Shown piece after piece: positions 1 through 5,359 of a stretch of DNA of 11,684 nt (within the stretch, counting starts at the first letter, position 1; every line of letters begins with the position of its first letter). Under the pieces are notes generated by a model. That model saw only the letters and a list, made by a program, of their open reading frames with translations. It made no database searches and was not told the origin of the DNA. This DNA is from CAMBDR01 sp046597185 (GTDB lineage: Bacteria > Pseudomonadota > Gammaproteobacteria > Burkholderiales > Burkholderiaceae_D): positions 1 through 11,684 of the forward strand of contig JBKJLF010000211.1 of the NCBI GenBank assembly GCA_046597185.1, in the 5' to 3' direction. A program made the position numbers and the translations under genes.

Positions 1-30
1 GTGCGGGGTCGCCCACAACACCCCGAATTA

Positions 31-97
31 TGAAATAATCACAGAATCGTGATTTTGCTCACGAGGTTTTTTGTCGTCCAAAATCTGTGTTATTTCA
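31..97. repeat. Imperfect inverted repeat, 14-15 bp arms, 38-nt spacer
   Basis: Positions 31-45 (tgaaataatcacaga) and 84-97 (tctgtgttatttca) are reverse complements apart from one extra T in the left arm. A smaller palindrome (aatcac/gtgatt) lies just inside the left arm. It could be a transcript stem, an attenuator/terminator or one end of a small mobile element. No coding sequence is recognised in 1-99, and nothing here decides between these options. Confidence 0.4.
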
Positions 98-99
98 CG

Positions 100-318
100 C
101 TAAAAATGCGGGCCTAAAACATGGTGCCATGTAGAACGCTGCCTGGATCGGACATTGATGTAGCCTCCTGAAGTGCCGTGCGGCAAGGAAATTTGATTCT
201 CGCAATTGTACCTGTGTTTTGACGTGTGGTTTCGCATCAGCCCGATGGTGAGGGTTATGTCGAGGCTGGTTTGGCCCGAAACGGTAGGCGATACAATATC
301 AATCGAGTCTGACACCAT
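100..318 (-). CDS. Doubtful small hypothetical ORF
   Basis: An open frame of 72 codons from an ATG at 318; a GTG at 342 would give 80 aa. No family is recognised, and the composition (Ser/Thr/His-rich, no obvious hydrophobic core) is not convincing. It starts 26 nt beyond the stop of the membrane-protein gene on the same strand, so it could be the third member of that transcript or a degraded gene end. The possible GTG start lies inside a 16-bp tandem duplication, which suggests local rearrangement. Treat as weak. Confidence 0.25.
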   Translation of the reverse strand: MVSDSIDIVSPTVSGQTSLDITLTIGLMRNHTSKHRYNCENQISLPHGTSGGYINVRSRQRSTWHHVLGPHF

Positions 319-341
319 TGATTCATGACACCATTGATTCA
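310..341. repeat. 16-bp tandem direct duplication (2 copies)
   Basis: The 16-mer tgacaccattgattca occurs at 310-325 and again immediately at 326-341 without mismatch. It sits between the stop of the 126-aa membrane protein and the doubtful small ORF. A perfect head-to-tail pair of this size is typical of a recent slippage or duplication. Confidence 0.85.
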
Positions 342-343
342 CG

Positions 344-724
344 TCACTTCACTTCCAAAAACACCAACCCCTCATTTGACCCCACCATTACCCGCTTACA
401 ACCTTTCAGCCATGTAAAAGGCTTGTATTCAATTCCATTCCCATAATTAGCAGAATCAAAAACCTTACCTGCCCGATTCGTTAATTCCAGGCGTCCATCC
501 CCGCTTCGGTATTTATAGACCACAATGCGGTATTCACCGTCTCCACATGATGCGTCGGTAGACACTACAGTTGAGCCGCCAAGGCGACCAGTAGCAAGGT
601 GCCAGGCAATCCAAGGGCCGTAATAGTAGAGATAGACGACAATGGGTATAAGGAGGAGGATAAACAGCCATAGCAGGCGCTTAAGCCATGTTCGTACTTT
701 GGATTGTGGTGGGGAAGATTTCAT
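344..724 (-). CDS. Small membrane-anchored protein of unknown function (126 aa)
   Basis: Residues 1-17 are basic and polar, and residues 18-35 (LLWLFILLLIPIVVYLYY and flank) form one strong transmembrane helix. The remaining ~90 residues, with Gly/Ser-rich stretches, two Cys (about 60 and 109) and alternating hydrophobic residues, look like a small beta-rich domain, probably periplasmic. The start is the first ATG, 3 nt after the stop of the upstream DUF6402-like gene on the same strand, so the two are almost certainly co-transcribed and may act together. No family is recognised. A role as an anchored partner or immunity-type protein for its neighbour is possible but is guessed only from the pairing. 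Confidence 0.75.
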   Translation of the reverse strand: MKSSPPQSKVRTWLKRLLWLFILLLIPIVVYLYYYGPWIAWHLATGRLGGSTVVSTDASCGDGEYRIVVYKYRSGDGRLELTNRAGKVFDSANYGNGIEYKPFTWLKGCKRVMVGSNEGLVFLEVK

Positions 725-727
725 ATC

Positions 728-1663
728 CTATTCACCAGTATACGTCCAGATAGTCGGCCTGATAACCCCTTCCCACCGTACATTGGAAAACACCATGAAA
801 TCCCCACCGTGTTTGAAACGTGCCCGCCAATCCCGGAAGGATTTGTTTTCAACGGCGACACTGATTTCCCCAGCGGTTTTTGTTACCCCCTCTTCTGTCC
901 AGTAGCCAAGGGGTTGGTCTTCATTGTAGTCATACGTGTCTCTGATGTAAAACCCGAGCTTGTCGATTTTTACCAAATGCGTGCCAGTTTTGTCTTTCGG
1001 ATCAAGTGGCGTAACTGTATCTTGCCCTGCAACATGGATACTAAATGCGCCAAGCGCACAGTACATGTCATCCAGCGGATCAGAGAGCTTGTCAGAAAAG
1101 TTTGTCCCTACGGTACGGGTATTGATGTGTGCCGTTTTATGAAGTTCCCGCCCACTACCAAAACCAAATCGTTCCACCTTTTTTGTGAACTTACCATCAC
1201 GCTTTAAGTTTTTAAAAAGCGCAAGTTGTGATGCTCTCAAACTGGCTTGTTTTAAGTTCCCATATACGGCACTTTTGAGATCATTGTAGGCAATAAGCGC
1301 ACGCTGAAACTCAAGCACCCACTGCATGGTGATGATTGTTTCGTTAATGTGCGTAAGGGGGAGCGTTCGCGGGTCCGGTGCGTCACCGCCAACTTTCCAC
1401 GCAGCCGGCAGGATAAACGGCTTGCCCATAAACCAGTGTTCCATCATCTGTGCGCCTTTGATCAGCTTTTTCTCAAGCATGACCTGTGGGATGTCAAAGA
1501 GATTGATATCTCTGAAGCAGGCTGCAAGTGGTGGCCCCTTCAAAGTCTGGATTGGGTTGGCGGCGCTACGAAAACGATTCAATAAAATAGAGTCAAAAAA
1601 ACTGGACATGACGTGGACAATTTGAAAAATAAAACGGATATGATAATGTGATTCATCTGGCAA
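728..1663 (-). CDS. DUF6402-like protein (up to 311 aa)
   Basis: Uncharacterised cytosolic-looking protein with no signal peptide. The section around residues 56-90 (FDIPQVMLEKKLIKGAQMME, then a HWF and an ILPA motif), followed by a Leu/Gln-rich helical stretch near 113-135 (QWVLEFQRALIAYNDL), matches my memory of the DUF6402 family. The C-terminal third is beta-rich with several Trp/Tyr positions (YIRDTYDYNED, LGYWTEEGV, FRDWRARFKHGGDF). Such proteins are often seen near secretion- or polymorphic-toxin loci, but their activity is unknown. The listed 5' end is a TTG codon; the first in-frame ATG is at 1609 and would give 293 aa. No clear ribosome-binding site decides between them. It leads a two-gene unit with the membrane protein 3 nt downstream. 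The 125 bp upstream (1664-1788) separate it from a divergent methyltransferase fragment and must hold the promoter. Confidence 0.7.
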   Translation of the reverse strand: MPDESHYHIRFIFQIVHVMSSFFDSILLNRFRSAANPIQTLKGPPLAACFRDINLFDIPQVMLEKKLIKGAQMMEHWFMGKPFILPAAWKVGGDAPDPRTLPLTHINETIITMQWVLEFQRALIAYNDLKSAVYGNLKQASLRASQLALFKNLKRDGKFTKKVERFGFGSGRELHKTAHINTRTVGTNFSDKLSDPLDDMYCALGAFSIHVAGQDTVTPLDPKDKTGTHLVKIDKLGFYIRDTYDYNEDQPLGYWTEEGVTKTAGEISVAVENKSFRDWRARFKHGGDFMVFSNVRWEGVIRPTIWTYTGE

Positions 1664-1788
1664 TGCAAGTTATTTACTTCTTTTTGCAACATTTATGCCA
1701 ATAATTGATTTTCAAAAAAACAATTGAAGGCTATGCCGCGACGACAAGGCTTTGGAAGCGTTAAACGAGTGAAAGTGAAATAAGTAAT

Positions 1789-2199
1789 ATGCAACAGTAT
1801 TTTGCTGAATTTTTTGCCGGAATCGGATTGGTTCGCGAAGGTCTGGCACCGTCAGGGTGGTCGTGCGCATGGGCAAACGATATTTCACCAGAGAAGGCAG
1901 CATGCTATCGCGCTAATTATGGCGACGACCATTTTCATTTGGGCGATTTGTGGCAATGGGAAAGTGATCCGCACGCCATACCCGACACTTGTTCGCTTTG
2001 GACAGCATCTTTTCCCTGCACCGATTTGTCTTTGGCTGGCACGCCACCAAAGGCCCGAAAGGCATTTTCGTGCGCCGCCAGGAAGTGCGCCATGGTTTGC
2101 ATGACGGTAAATTCCAGGTTTAGGTTGCTGCTGACAGGCCTCGCACATGCGCGCTTGCTCGGGCGTGAGGCGCGGTACGTTGGTGATGTCGCCCGGTAG
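1789..2199 (+). pseudogene. 5' fragment of a C5-cytosine DNA methyltransferase
   Basis: Residues 1-84 are the N-terminal end of a Dcm-type C5-cytosine methyltransferase. They include motif I (EFFAGIGLVREGL, residues 7-19, SAM binding), an acidic cofactor-binding motif (WANDISPEK, 28-36), and motif IV with the catalytic Cys (SFPCTDLSLAG, 74-84). Homology stops abruptly at nt 2040. The following 52 codons are the antisense of an IS21-type transposase scrap and an unrelated ORF, so motifs VI-X and the target-recognition domain (about 200-300 residues) are missing. The protein cannot be an active methyltransferase. The start ATG at 1789 has only a weak purine-rich leader. The natural explanation is deletion or recombination at the transposase junction. 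Confidence 0.8.
2037..2120 (-). mobile_element. Remnant of an IS21-family transposase (IstA)
   Basis: Read on the minus strand, 28 codons give LEFTVMQTMAHFLAAHENAF followed by RAFGGVP. This resembles the integrase-core segment of IstA proteins, where a 'SQTxxxFLxxHxxAFxxFGGVP' stretch precedes a DN motif. The match ends at the junction with the methyltransferase fragment and begins where a different frame opens on the other side. It is a short internal scrap without IS ends or the IstB gene. Confidence 0.55.
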
Positions 2200-2472
2200 T
2201 AATTGCTGCAAACGCCCTAGTGGAAAATAATAGTGGCGGTTAAAATCTTCCAGCAACGCCAATGCCTTGGTAGTGACGCCTGCTTGGTAGGCAGCGTGTT
2301 CAAAAACCGGGGGCGAAGGGGTGATGGCGGGCTTTGCGTCGTGTTGCATTAAGTAAGCATGGGCCATATTGCGGTAGATGGCGGCAATGCCGTGGCATAG
2401 GTCGGCTTCGTTTTGAAATAGCGTGATGGCCGCGCTGGCGGGCGGCTGGGCGGCGGACAGCAGTGGCTGCAA
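2121..2472 (-). pseudogene. Unrecognised antisense ORF fragment (~117 codons)
   Basis: The minus frame from a TTG at 2472 (stop upstream at 2488-2490) has protein-like, helix-rich composition. Examples are LCHGIAAIYRNMAHAYLMQ, TTKALALLEDFNRHYYFPLG, and a CxxC pair in RMCEACQQQ near the end. The frame then runs through the IS21 scrap out of phase and into the antisense of the methyltransferase, so the real 3' end is lost at about 2121. There is no ATG at the beginning. It is probably an internal or C-terminal fragment of a larger protein that I do not recognise. Confidence 0.35.
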
Positions 2473-2516
2473 TGCCGAATAGTTGCTTTAGTTGTACACG
2501 GGTATTGTGTGTGAAA

Positions 2517-2642
2517 TTATCGTGCTGAGATCACAGATTGTGATCTCAAAGCAGCCCATTCATCGCCATTCCCACCATTAAGCTGAAACATAAAATCCTC
2601 GGGGAACCGATCCCCGTTTCGCTTGCGCGCTTGCACCAAACT
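2517..2642 (-). pseudogene. ORF6N-domain gene fragment
   Basis: A minus-strand frame, closed by TAA at 2517-2519, reads ...KRNGDRFPEDFMFQL... then ...WAALRSQSVISAR. This is the core of the ORF6N domain, a DNA-binding domain of phage-derived regulators (usual form KRNxxRFPEDFMFQLTxxE..LRSQ). A stop codon lies just upstream in the frame, so the N-terminal start and the rest of the protein are missing. The LRSQ part is encoded by a 21-bp palindrome (2527-2547, gagatcaca and its complement around gat). It overlaps the XRE fragment in another frame. Confidence 0.6.
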
Positions 2643-2704
2643 TCATACCGGCTAATTTGTACGGCCTGAATATCTACCAAGTCTGCCAATTGCTGTTGCG
2701 TCAT
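2546..2704 (-). pseudogene. XRE/Cro-type helix-turn-helix fragment fused out of frame to ORF6N
   Basis: From the ATG at 2704 the first ~21 residues (MTQQQLADLVDIQAVQISRY E) are the helix-turn-helix core of an XRE-family regulator. The in-frame arginines and asparagine before this ATG (RKINR) suggest the true start was further 5'. After residue 22 the frame runs antithetically over the ORF6N fragment (52 aa in total), so the rest of the regulator is absent. It appears to be a junction between two former regulatory genes and is unlikely to be a functional repressor. Confidence 0.5.
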
Positions 2705-2756
2705 GCGGTTGATTTTCCTGATGGAATTTTAGTTGATAAAAAGCACTATTTTAGGT

Positions 2757-2784
2757 AAAAAAATTTGCCCGGCGTCCCGCCGGG
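2757..2784 (-). terminator. Rho-independent terminator after the stand-alone FGE gene
   Basis: On the minus strand a perfect 7-bp GC stem (cccggcg / cgccggg, 2768-2784) with loop GGA is followed after a short CAAA/AAT junction by seven T residues (complement of 2757-2763). It is the last of three tandem GGA-loop hairpins following the stop codon and is well placed to end transcription. Confidence 0.75.
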
Positions 2785-2790
2785 AAACCC

Positions 2791-2840
2791 GTCACGCGTC
2801 CCGCGCGACAAACCCAAAGGCAAACGCTCCGCGTTTTGCC
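2791..2840 (-). promoter_or_regulatory. Two GGA-loop hairpins directly after the FGE stop codon (copy A)
   Basis: In the transcript sense the first hairpin pairs ggcaaaacgc with gcgtttgcc around GGA (2819-2840, one bulged base) and begins at the stop codon. The second pairs gtcgcgcg with cgcgtgac around GGA (2791-2809, one G-U pair). Known DGR targets carry a hairpin/cruciform just 3' of the initiation-of-mutagenic-homing (IMH) site, and hairpin 1 is in that place. GGA presented in a small loop is also the type of site bound by CsrA/RsmA proteins, an alternative or additional reading. Confidence 0.65.
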
Positions 2841-3739
2841 TACTGGTGCCTTGACCTAAGGGCAAAGCGAAACCCGAGGTAACCGGACCGCCTGTCTGGC
2901 TGGTTGAGGTAACGGTAGGCGCAACGTGCGAACTGCGCGTCGCTGAGCCAGCCGCCGCCGCGCACCGCGCGGACGCCCTCGTCGGCAATATTAGGTTTTA
3001 GCGCTGCACCCAAGCCGAGGTTGCTTACCGCTTTTTCATCATATTCTCGGTAACGATCCGCACACCATTCCCAAACATTGCCGTGCATTTGGTACAAACC
3101 CCATCCATTCTGCGCCAAAGCTTTTACTGTAACCGTTTGCTGTCGAAACAATTCCTTTTTACCACCACGGTAAGGAAAATCACCACGATAATTAACTTGA
3201 TCGGTATTAATATCTTCACCAAACCAAAATGGCGTAGTGGTATCCGCACGGCAGGCATATTCCCATTCCGCTTCCGTGGGCAAGGTGACTTGGCAATCCG
3301 CCAGCAAGTCATTTAATTTAACTAAGAATGGTTGAATATCCAGCCAACTTACCTGTTCAACCGGGTGTGCTGGCCCGCCTTGGTTGCGTTCATTGAAGCG
3401 ACTAGGGTTATTACCCATTACCGCTTGCCACAACGCTTGAGTACAAGCGGTATCGGCCAACCAAAAACCTTGGCTAATGGTGACCCAATGCTGTGGGCCT
3501 TCATTATCACGACGTTGATGTTCATCTTCAGGCGACCCCATCAAAAACCGCCCAGCCTCCACCCAGCGCATGCGCTGAATTAACGCTGGCAGGGTCGTGG
3601 ACTTTATTTTGAACTCTGCCCACAGGCCGCACTCGTCATCGCCCCAAGCACTGGCCCATAACGGCGGAAAAGGATCAGGCGCACGGGCGGCCCAATCGGC
3701 GTCGAAGGTGGGAGATGTCATTCGCGATGCGGAAACCAT
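2840..3739 (-). CDS. Stand-alone FGE-sulfatase/SUMF1 domain protein, DGR target
   Basis: Complete FGE-sulfatase (C-type-lectin fold) domain of 299 aa. Residues 28-45 (WASAWGDDECGLWAEFKI) form a strand also present before the domain of the VWA paralogue. Family motifs follow: FLMGSP 65-70, PVEQVSWLD 126-134, LPTEAEWEYACR 153-164, QMHGNVWEWCAD 217-228, RAVRGGGW 257-264 and GFRFALR 289-295. The usual first catalytic Cys after the RGGxW motif is missing, so it is probably not a formylglycine-generating enzyme but a binding module. The 12 residues that differ from the paralogue at the C-terminus (L265, D267, Q269, F270, Y275, Y277, N279, Q280, R283, S285, G286, Y287) lie where DGR-varied lectin-fold proteins bind ligand. 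Start is the ATG at 3739, or the ATG at 3721 (293 aa); neither has a good ribosome-binding site. There is no signal peptide. An Rpn remnant lies 32 nt upstream. Confidence 0.92.
   Translation of the reverse strand: MVSASRMTSPTFDADWAARAPDPFPPLWASAWGDDECGLWAEFKIKSTTLPALIQRMRWVEAGRFLMGSPEDEHQRRDNEGPQHWVTISQGFWLADTACTQALWQAVMGNNPSRFNERNQGGPAHPVEQVSWLDIQPFLVKLNDLLADCQVTLPTEAEWEYACRADTTTPFWFGEDINTDQVNYRGDFPYRGGKKELFRQQTVTVKALAQNGWGLYQMHGNVWEWCADRYREYDEKAVSNLGLGAALKPNIADEGVRAVRGGGWLSDAQFARCAYRYLNQPDRRSGYLGFRFALRSRHQ
2841..2971 (-). other. DGR variable region VR-A in the FGE-sulfatase gene
   Basis: This is the C-terminal 43 codons (residues 257-299) of the stand-alone FGE protein. Compared with VR-B (5360-5490), 12 codons differ by 17 nt, all within 2880-2946 and none at a third codon position. 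Pairs include ctc/agc, ttc/gac, tac/ggc, tcc/gac and cag/ctg. Twelve of the 17 positions carry A in one copy on the coding strand. The other five are T/G pairs that each sit beside a second change in an NNC codon, as expected if the template codon is AAC. The 39 nt after the block (2841-2879) are identical in both copies and would contain the IMH sequence. The template itself is not in the window, so this is a strong pattern call rather than a proven VR. Confidence 0.85.
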
Positions 3740-3771
3740 AGTCGCTTGTGGAAAAGAATACCTGAAACGGT

Positions 3772-4068
3772 TTATATACCTAGAATGGCTCTGGCTTGCG
3801 CTTCATCCATCCCGCTTTTTATCATGCATTGCAACGATTCTTCTTTGCCTAGCGCCACACCGACTGCCACGCCACGCCTCTCGGCAGCATTAATTTCTGT
3901 GCGTTCTGCGATCAGGGCAAGCGCGCGTCTTTCTGCGCGGTAACGGGTTTCTTCATCTGCTGACAATGCCTTGAGCTGTTGCATGGCCTCAATTACAGGT
4001 GGGTAAGCTATTTGGTTCATGATGTCGGTCTCCTGCCAGTGTTCAAAATACGTAATCCACGCAACCAA
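3772..4068 (-). pseudogene. C-terminal remnant of an Rpn/PD-(D/E)XK nuclease-family transposase
   Basis: About 98 codons match the non-catalytic C-terminal part of the Rpn (recombination-promoting nuclease) family. They comprise a short AWITYFEHW segment, a YPPVIEAMQQLKALSADEE stretch, charged helices (RYRAERRALALIAERTEINA), and a tail (GMDEAQARAILGI). The N-terminal nuclease domain with the D...ExK catalytic residues is absent. The frame is closed by a stop at 4096-4098 and the first codon of the open frame is TTG. An ATG at 4020 could still express a ~82-aa helical peptide. Full-length relatives are about 250-320 aa. It ends 32 nt before the FGE start on the same strand. Confidence 0.65.
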
Positions 4069-4150
4069 CGCGCCGGATGCGGAACAGCTTTTTACCTAGT
4101 CTACCAGTGTTTTCCTCATTATCCGGGTCGCCCAGCAACCCAGCAGTCAC

Positions 4151-4666
4151 TCACCAAAGAAAAGGCTTAAATTTGCAAAGCGAGCAATACAAAAAGCGCT
4201 TTTTTTCACCCGCAATGGTCAGCGTACCGGTTTGACCCTGCTCAATCACCCATTCGGCTTGTCGGCCATCCGCAAGGCGCAGGGTGCCGCTAGCGTAGCA
4301 AGGAAACCAATCAAGGGTGTGATGGCTATCCGACTCATCCTTAATCTGCCGCGCCTTGCTAAAATAACGCGCCACTTGTCGGGTGCTGAGGGTAAATTTG
4401 GCGCAGTCAAGCGTCGGCTCTGCGGTAGGCGACGAACGTGCGCCATTTTCGATCACTTCCATTGTGGTGATACGCGGCAACACAAACTGACAAAGCGCAG
4501 GTTGAAATTCAGTGGGCTGCGTACATGCTTTCTGCGCAAAACCTGTGCGCGGCATAAGCGCAAGCGTGCCGAAAAGCATTGCCAAGGCAGAAAAGCTGCC
4601 ACGCGCTACCAGCGGGTGCCGAAAGACTTCAATAGTGTATAAATACTTCTTGCCATCCGCACTCAT
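4151..4666 (-). CDS. Uncharacterised secreted protein with C-terminal CxxC
   Basis: From the ATG at 4666 the product is 171 aa. A run of small and hydrophobic residues (about 21-39: ARGSFSALAMLFGTLALMP) followed by RTGFA and QKACTQ suggests a Sec signal peptide with cleavage near residue 44. The mature part has scattered Cys (KACTQ, ALCQF, LDCAK), then FTLSTRQVARYFSKAR, DWFPCYASGTLRLADGRQAEW, and a C-terminal YCSLCKF motif. This 'RYF..A..., W.PCYASG.L.LADGR, W.IEQ.GTG' pattern is one I associate with small conserved hypothetical secreted proteins of proteobacteria, function unknown. The frame stays open to 4858, but the first 64 codons overlap a plus-strand gene piece. The 4666 ATG has an AAGGA 10 nt upstream, so that start is preferred. 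Confidence 0.65.
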   Translation of the reverse strand: MSADGKKYLYTIEVFRHPLVARGSFSALAMLFGTLALMPRTGFAQKACTQPTEFQPALCQFVLPRITTMEVIENGARSSPTAEPTLDCAKFTLSTRQVARYFSKARQIKDESDSHHTLDWFPCYASGTLRLADGRQAEWVIEQGQTGTLTIAGEKKRFLYCSLCKFKPFLW

Positions 4667-4705
4667 CTTGCCGAATTCCTTGCTTGAGCGGTGATACTGC
4701 CTTGA

Positions 4706-4843
4706 TTTACACGGGGGGCTAAAAATCCAACTTACTCCCTTATAATCAGCATCATAGAAAATGTCCATCTTTATTATGGTGGTACTGAAAAATATCTTAG
4801 AGCGATGGCAGAAATTGCCCGTGATTTCCAAAAACATTACTAG
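4706..4843 (+). pseudogene. Possible C-terminal fragment of an unknown protein
   Basis: The plus frame ending at TAG 4841-4843 finishes with HLYYGGTEKYLRAMAEIARD followed by FQKHY. This has the amphipathic, charged look of a real protein end, while the frame is closed by TGA at 4703-4705 and has no convincing start. It ends 8 nt before the ATG of the 96-aa gene, consistent with a former upstream gene in the same transcript. Family not recognised. Confidence 0.3.
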
Positions 4844-4851
4844 TACACACA

Positions 4852-5142
4852 ATGACAACTATTATCAAATGGCTAGAAGGTCAGCCACCGAAAGAAGATC
4901 TCTACCTTGTTGCAATAAAACTAGGAACAAATAGCGGATACTATGCGTTTTCTTATTGGAATGGTGACCAGTGGCGTCAAACTTATCCAGAAAATGTGAT
5001 CGCTTTTTTCCCGGCAGGCGAATTAGTTCGGAAAATTAATGTTCAATGGCCAGAACCAGAAGTGCCAGAGGATTTTAACGACATTGATCAGCCTACACCG
5101 TGCATTGACGATTATGAAGAATATATTCCAGAAAAATCGTAG
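4852..5142 (+). CDS. Small acidic hypothetical protein (96 aa)
   Basis: Soluble acidic protein. Residues 12-64 contain PPKEDLYLVAIKLG, YYAFSYWNGDQWRQTYPE and VIAFFPAGEL. This order resembles small phage-type DUF551-like proteins ('P.dg.YLV....W.....V.aw.p'), though the resemblance is loose. The C-terminal 30 residues are rich in Asp/Glu/Pro. Start is the first ATG; no strong ribosome-binding site is seen. It overlaps nothing on its own strand and points towards the 3' end of the VWA-FGE gene. The stretch 5143-5286 downstream is non-coding and holds the outer part of repeat copy B. Confidence 0.6.
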   Translation: MTTIIKWLEGQPPKEDLYLVAIKLGTNSGYYAFSYWNGDQWRQTYPENVIAFFPAGELVRKINVQWPEPEVPEDFNDIDQPTPCIDDYEEYIPEKS

Positions 5143-5275
5143 GCTGCGCCACTAACAGATGACGTAAGATCAGCCGCTTTGAGGGGCAATATGACGCATG
5201 GCGGATTTAACGGAAAAGATGCAGGCGGATGATTTTCCCAATAAAATTTAAGTTAATAAAAAGCGCTATTTTAGG

Positions 5276-5303
5276 CGACAAAATCGCCCGGCGTCCTGCC
5301 GGG
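5276..5303 (-). terminator. Likely terminator after the VWA-FGE gene
   Basis: On the minus strand cccggc / gccggg (5287-5303) form a 6-bp GC stem with loop AGGAC, followed by CGATTTTG. The T-tract is shorter than in copy A (four against seven) and the closing pair of the loop is lost by one substitution, so termination may be weaker. Confidence 0.5.
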
Positions 5304-5309
5304 AAACCC

Positions 5310-5359
5310 GTCACGCGTCCCGCGCGACAAACCCAAAGGCAAACGCTCCGCGTTTTGCC
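5310..5359 (-). promoter_or_regulatory. Two GGA-loop hairpins directly after the VWA-FGE stop codon (copy B)
   Basis: Identical in sequence to 2791-2840. Hairpin 1 is at 5338-5359 (starting with the stop codon's neighbourhood) and hairpin 2 at 5310-5328, each with GGA in the loop on the transcript strand. Perfect conservation outside the coding region, while the upstream FGE coding parts have diverged, argues for a functional nucleic-acid structure such as DGR target recognition or an mRNA regulatory element. Confidence 0.65.

Larger units (their letters stand above)
2709..2971. repeat. Direct repeat copy A (partner at 5229-5490): variable region and downstream hairpins
   Basis: This segment aligns without gaps to 5229-5490 (offset about 2519-2520). 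The outer 50-odd nt are ~80% identical. Positions 2767-2879 match with one mismatch, 2880-2946 differ at 17 positions, and 2947-2971 are identical. Beyond 2971 the two genes diverge like ordinary paralogues. Near-identity reaching well past the stop codon shows that the unit kept constant is the 3' end plus trailer, not just the protein. Confidence 0.9.

Noticed and set aside
728..1207. Plus-strand ORF at 704-1207 and smaller frames across 960-1625
   Set aside because: Shadows of the DUF6402-like gene; no ribosome-binding site and no protein-like motifs.
2746..2988. 80-codon minus-strand ORF across the hairpins and the variable region
   Set aside because: It is a second frame through the GC-rich variable region and terminator; Ala/Gly/Ser/Arg-rich composition caused by the hairpins.
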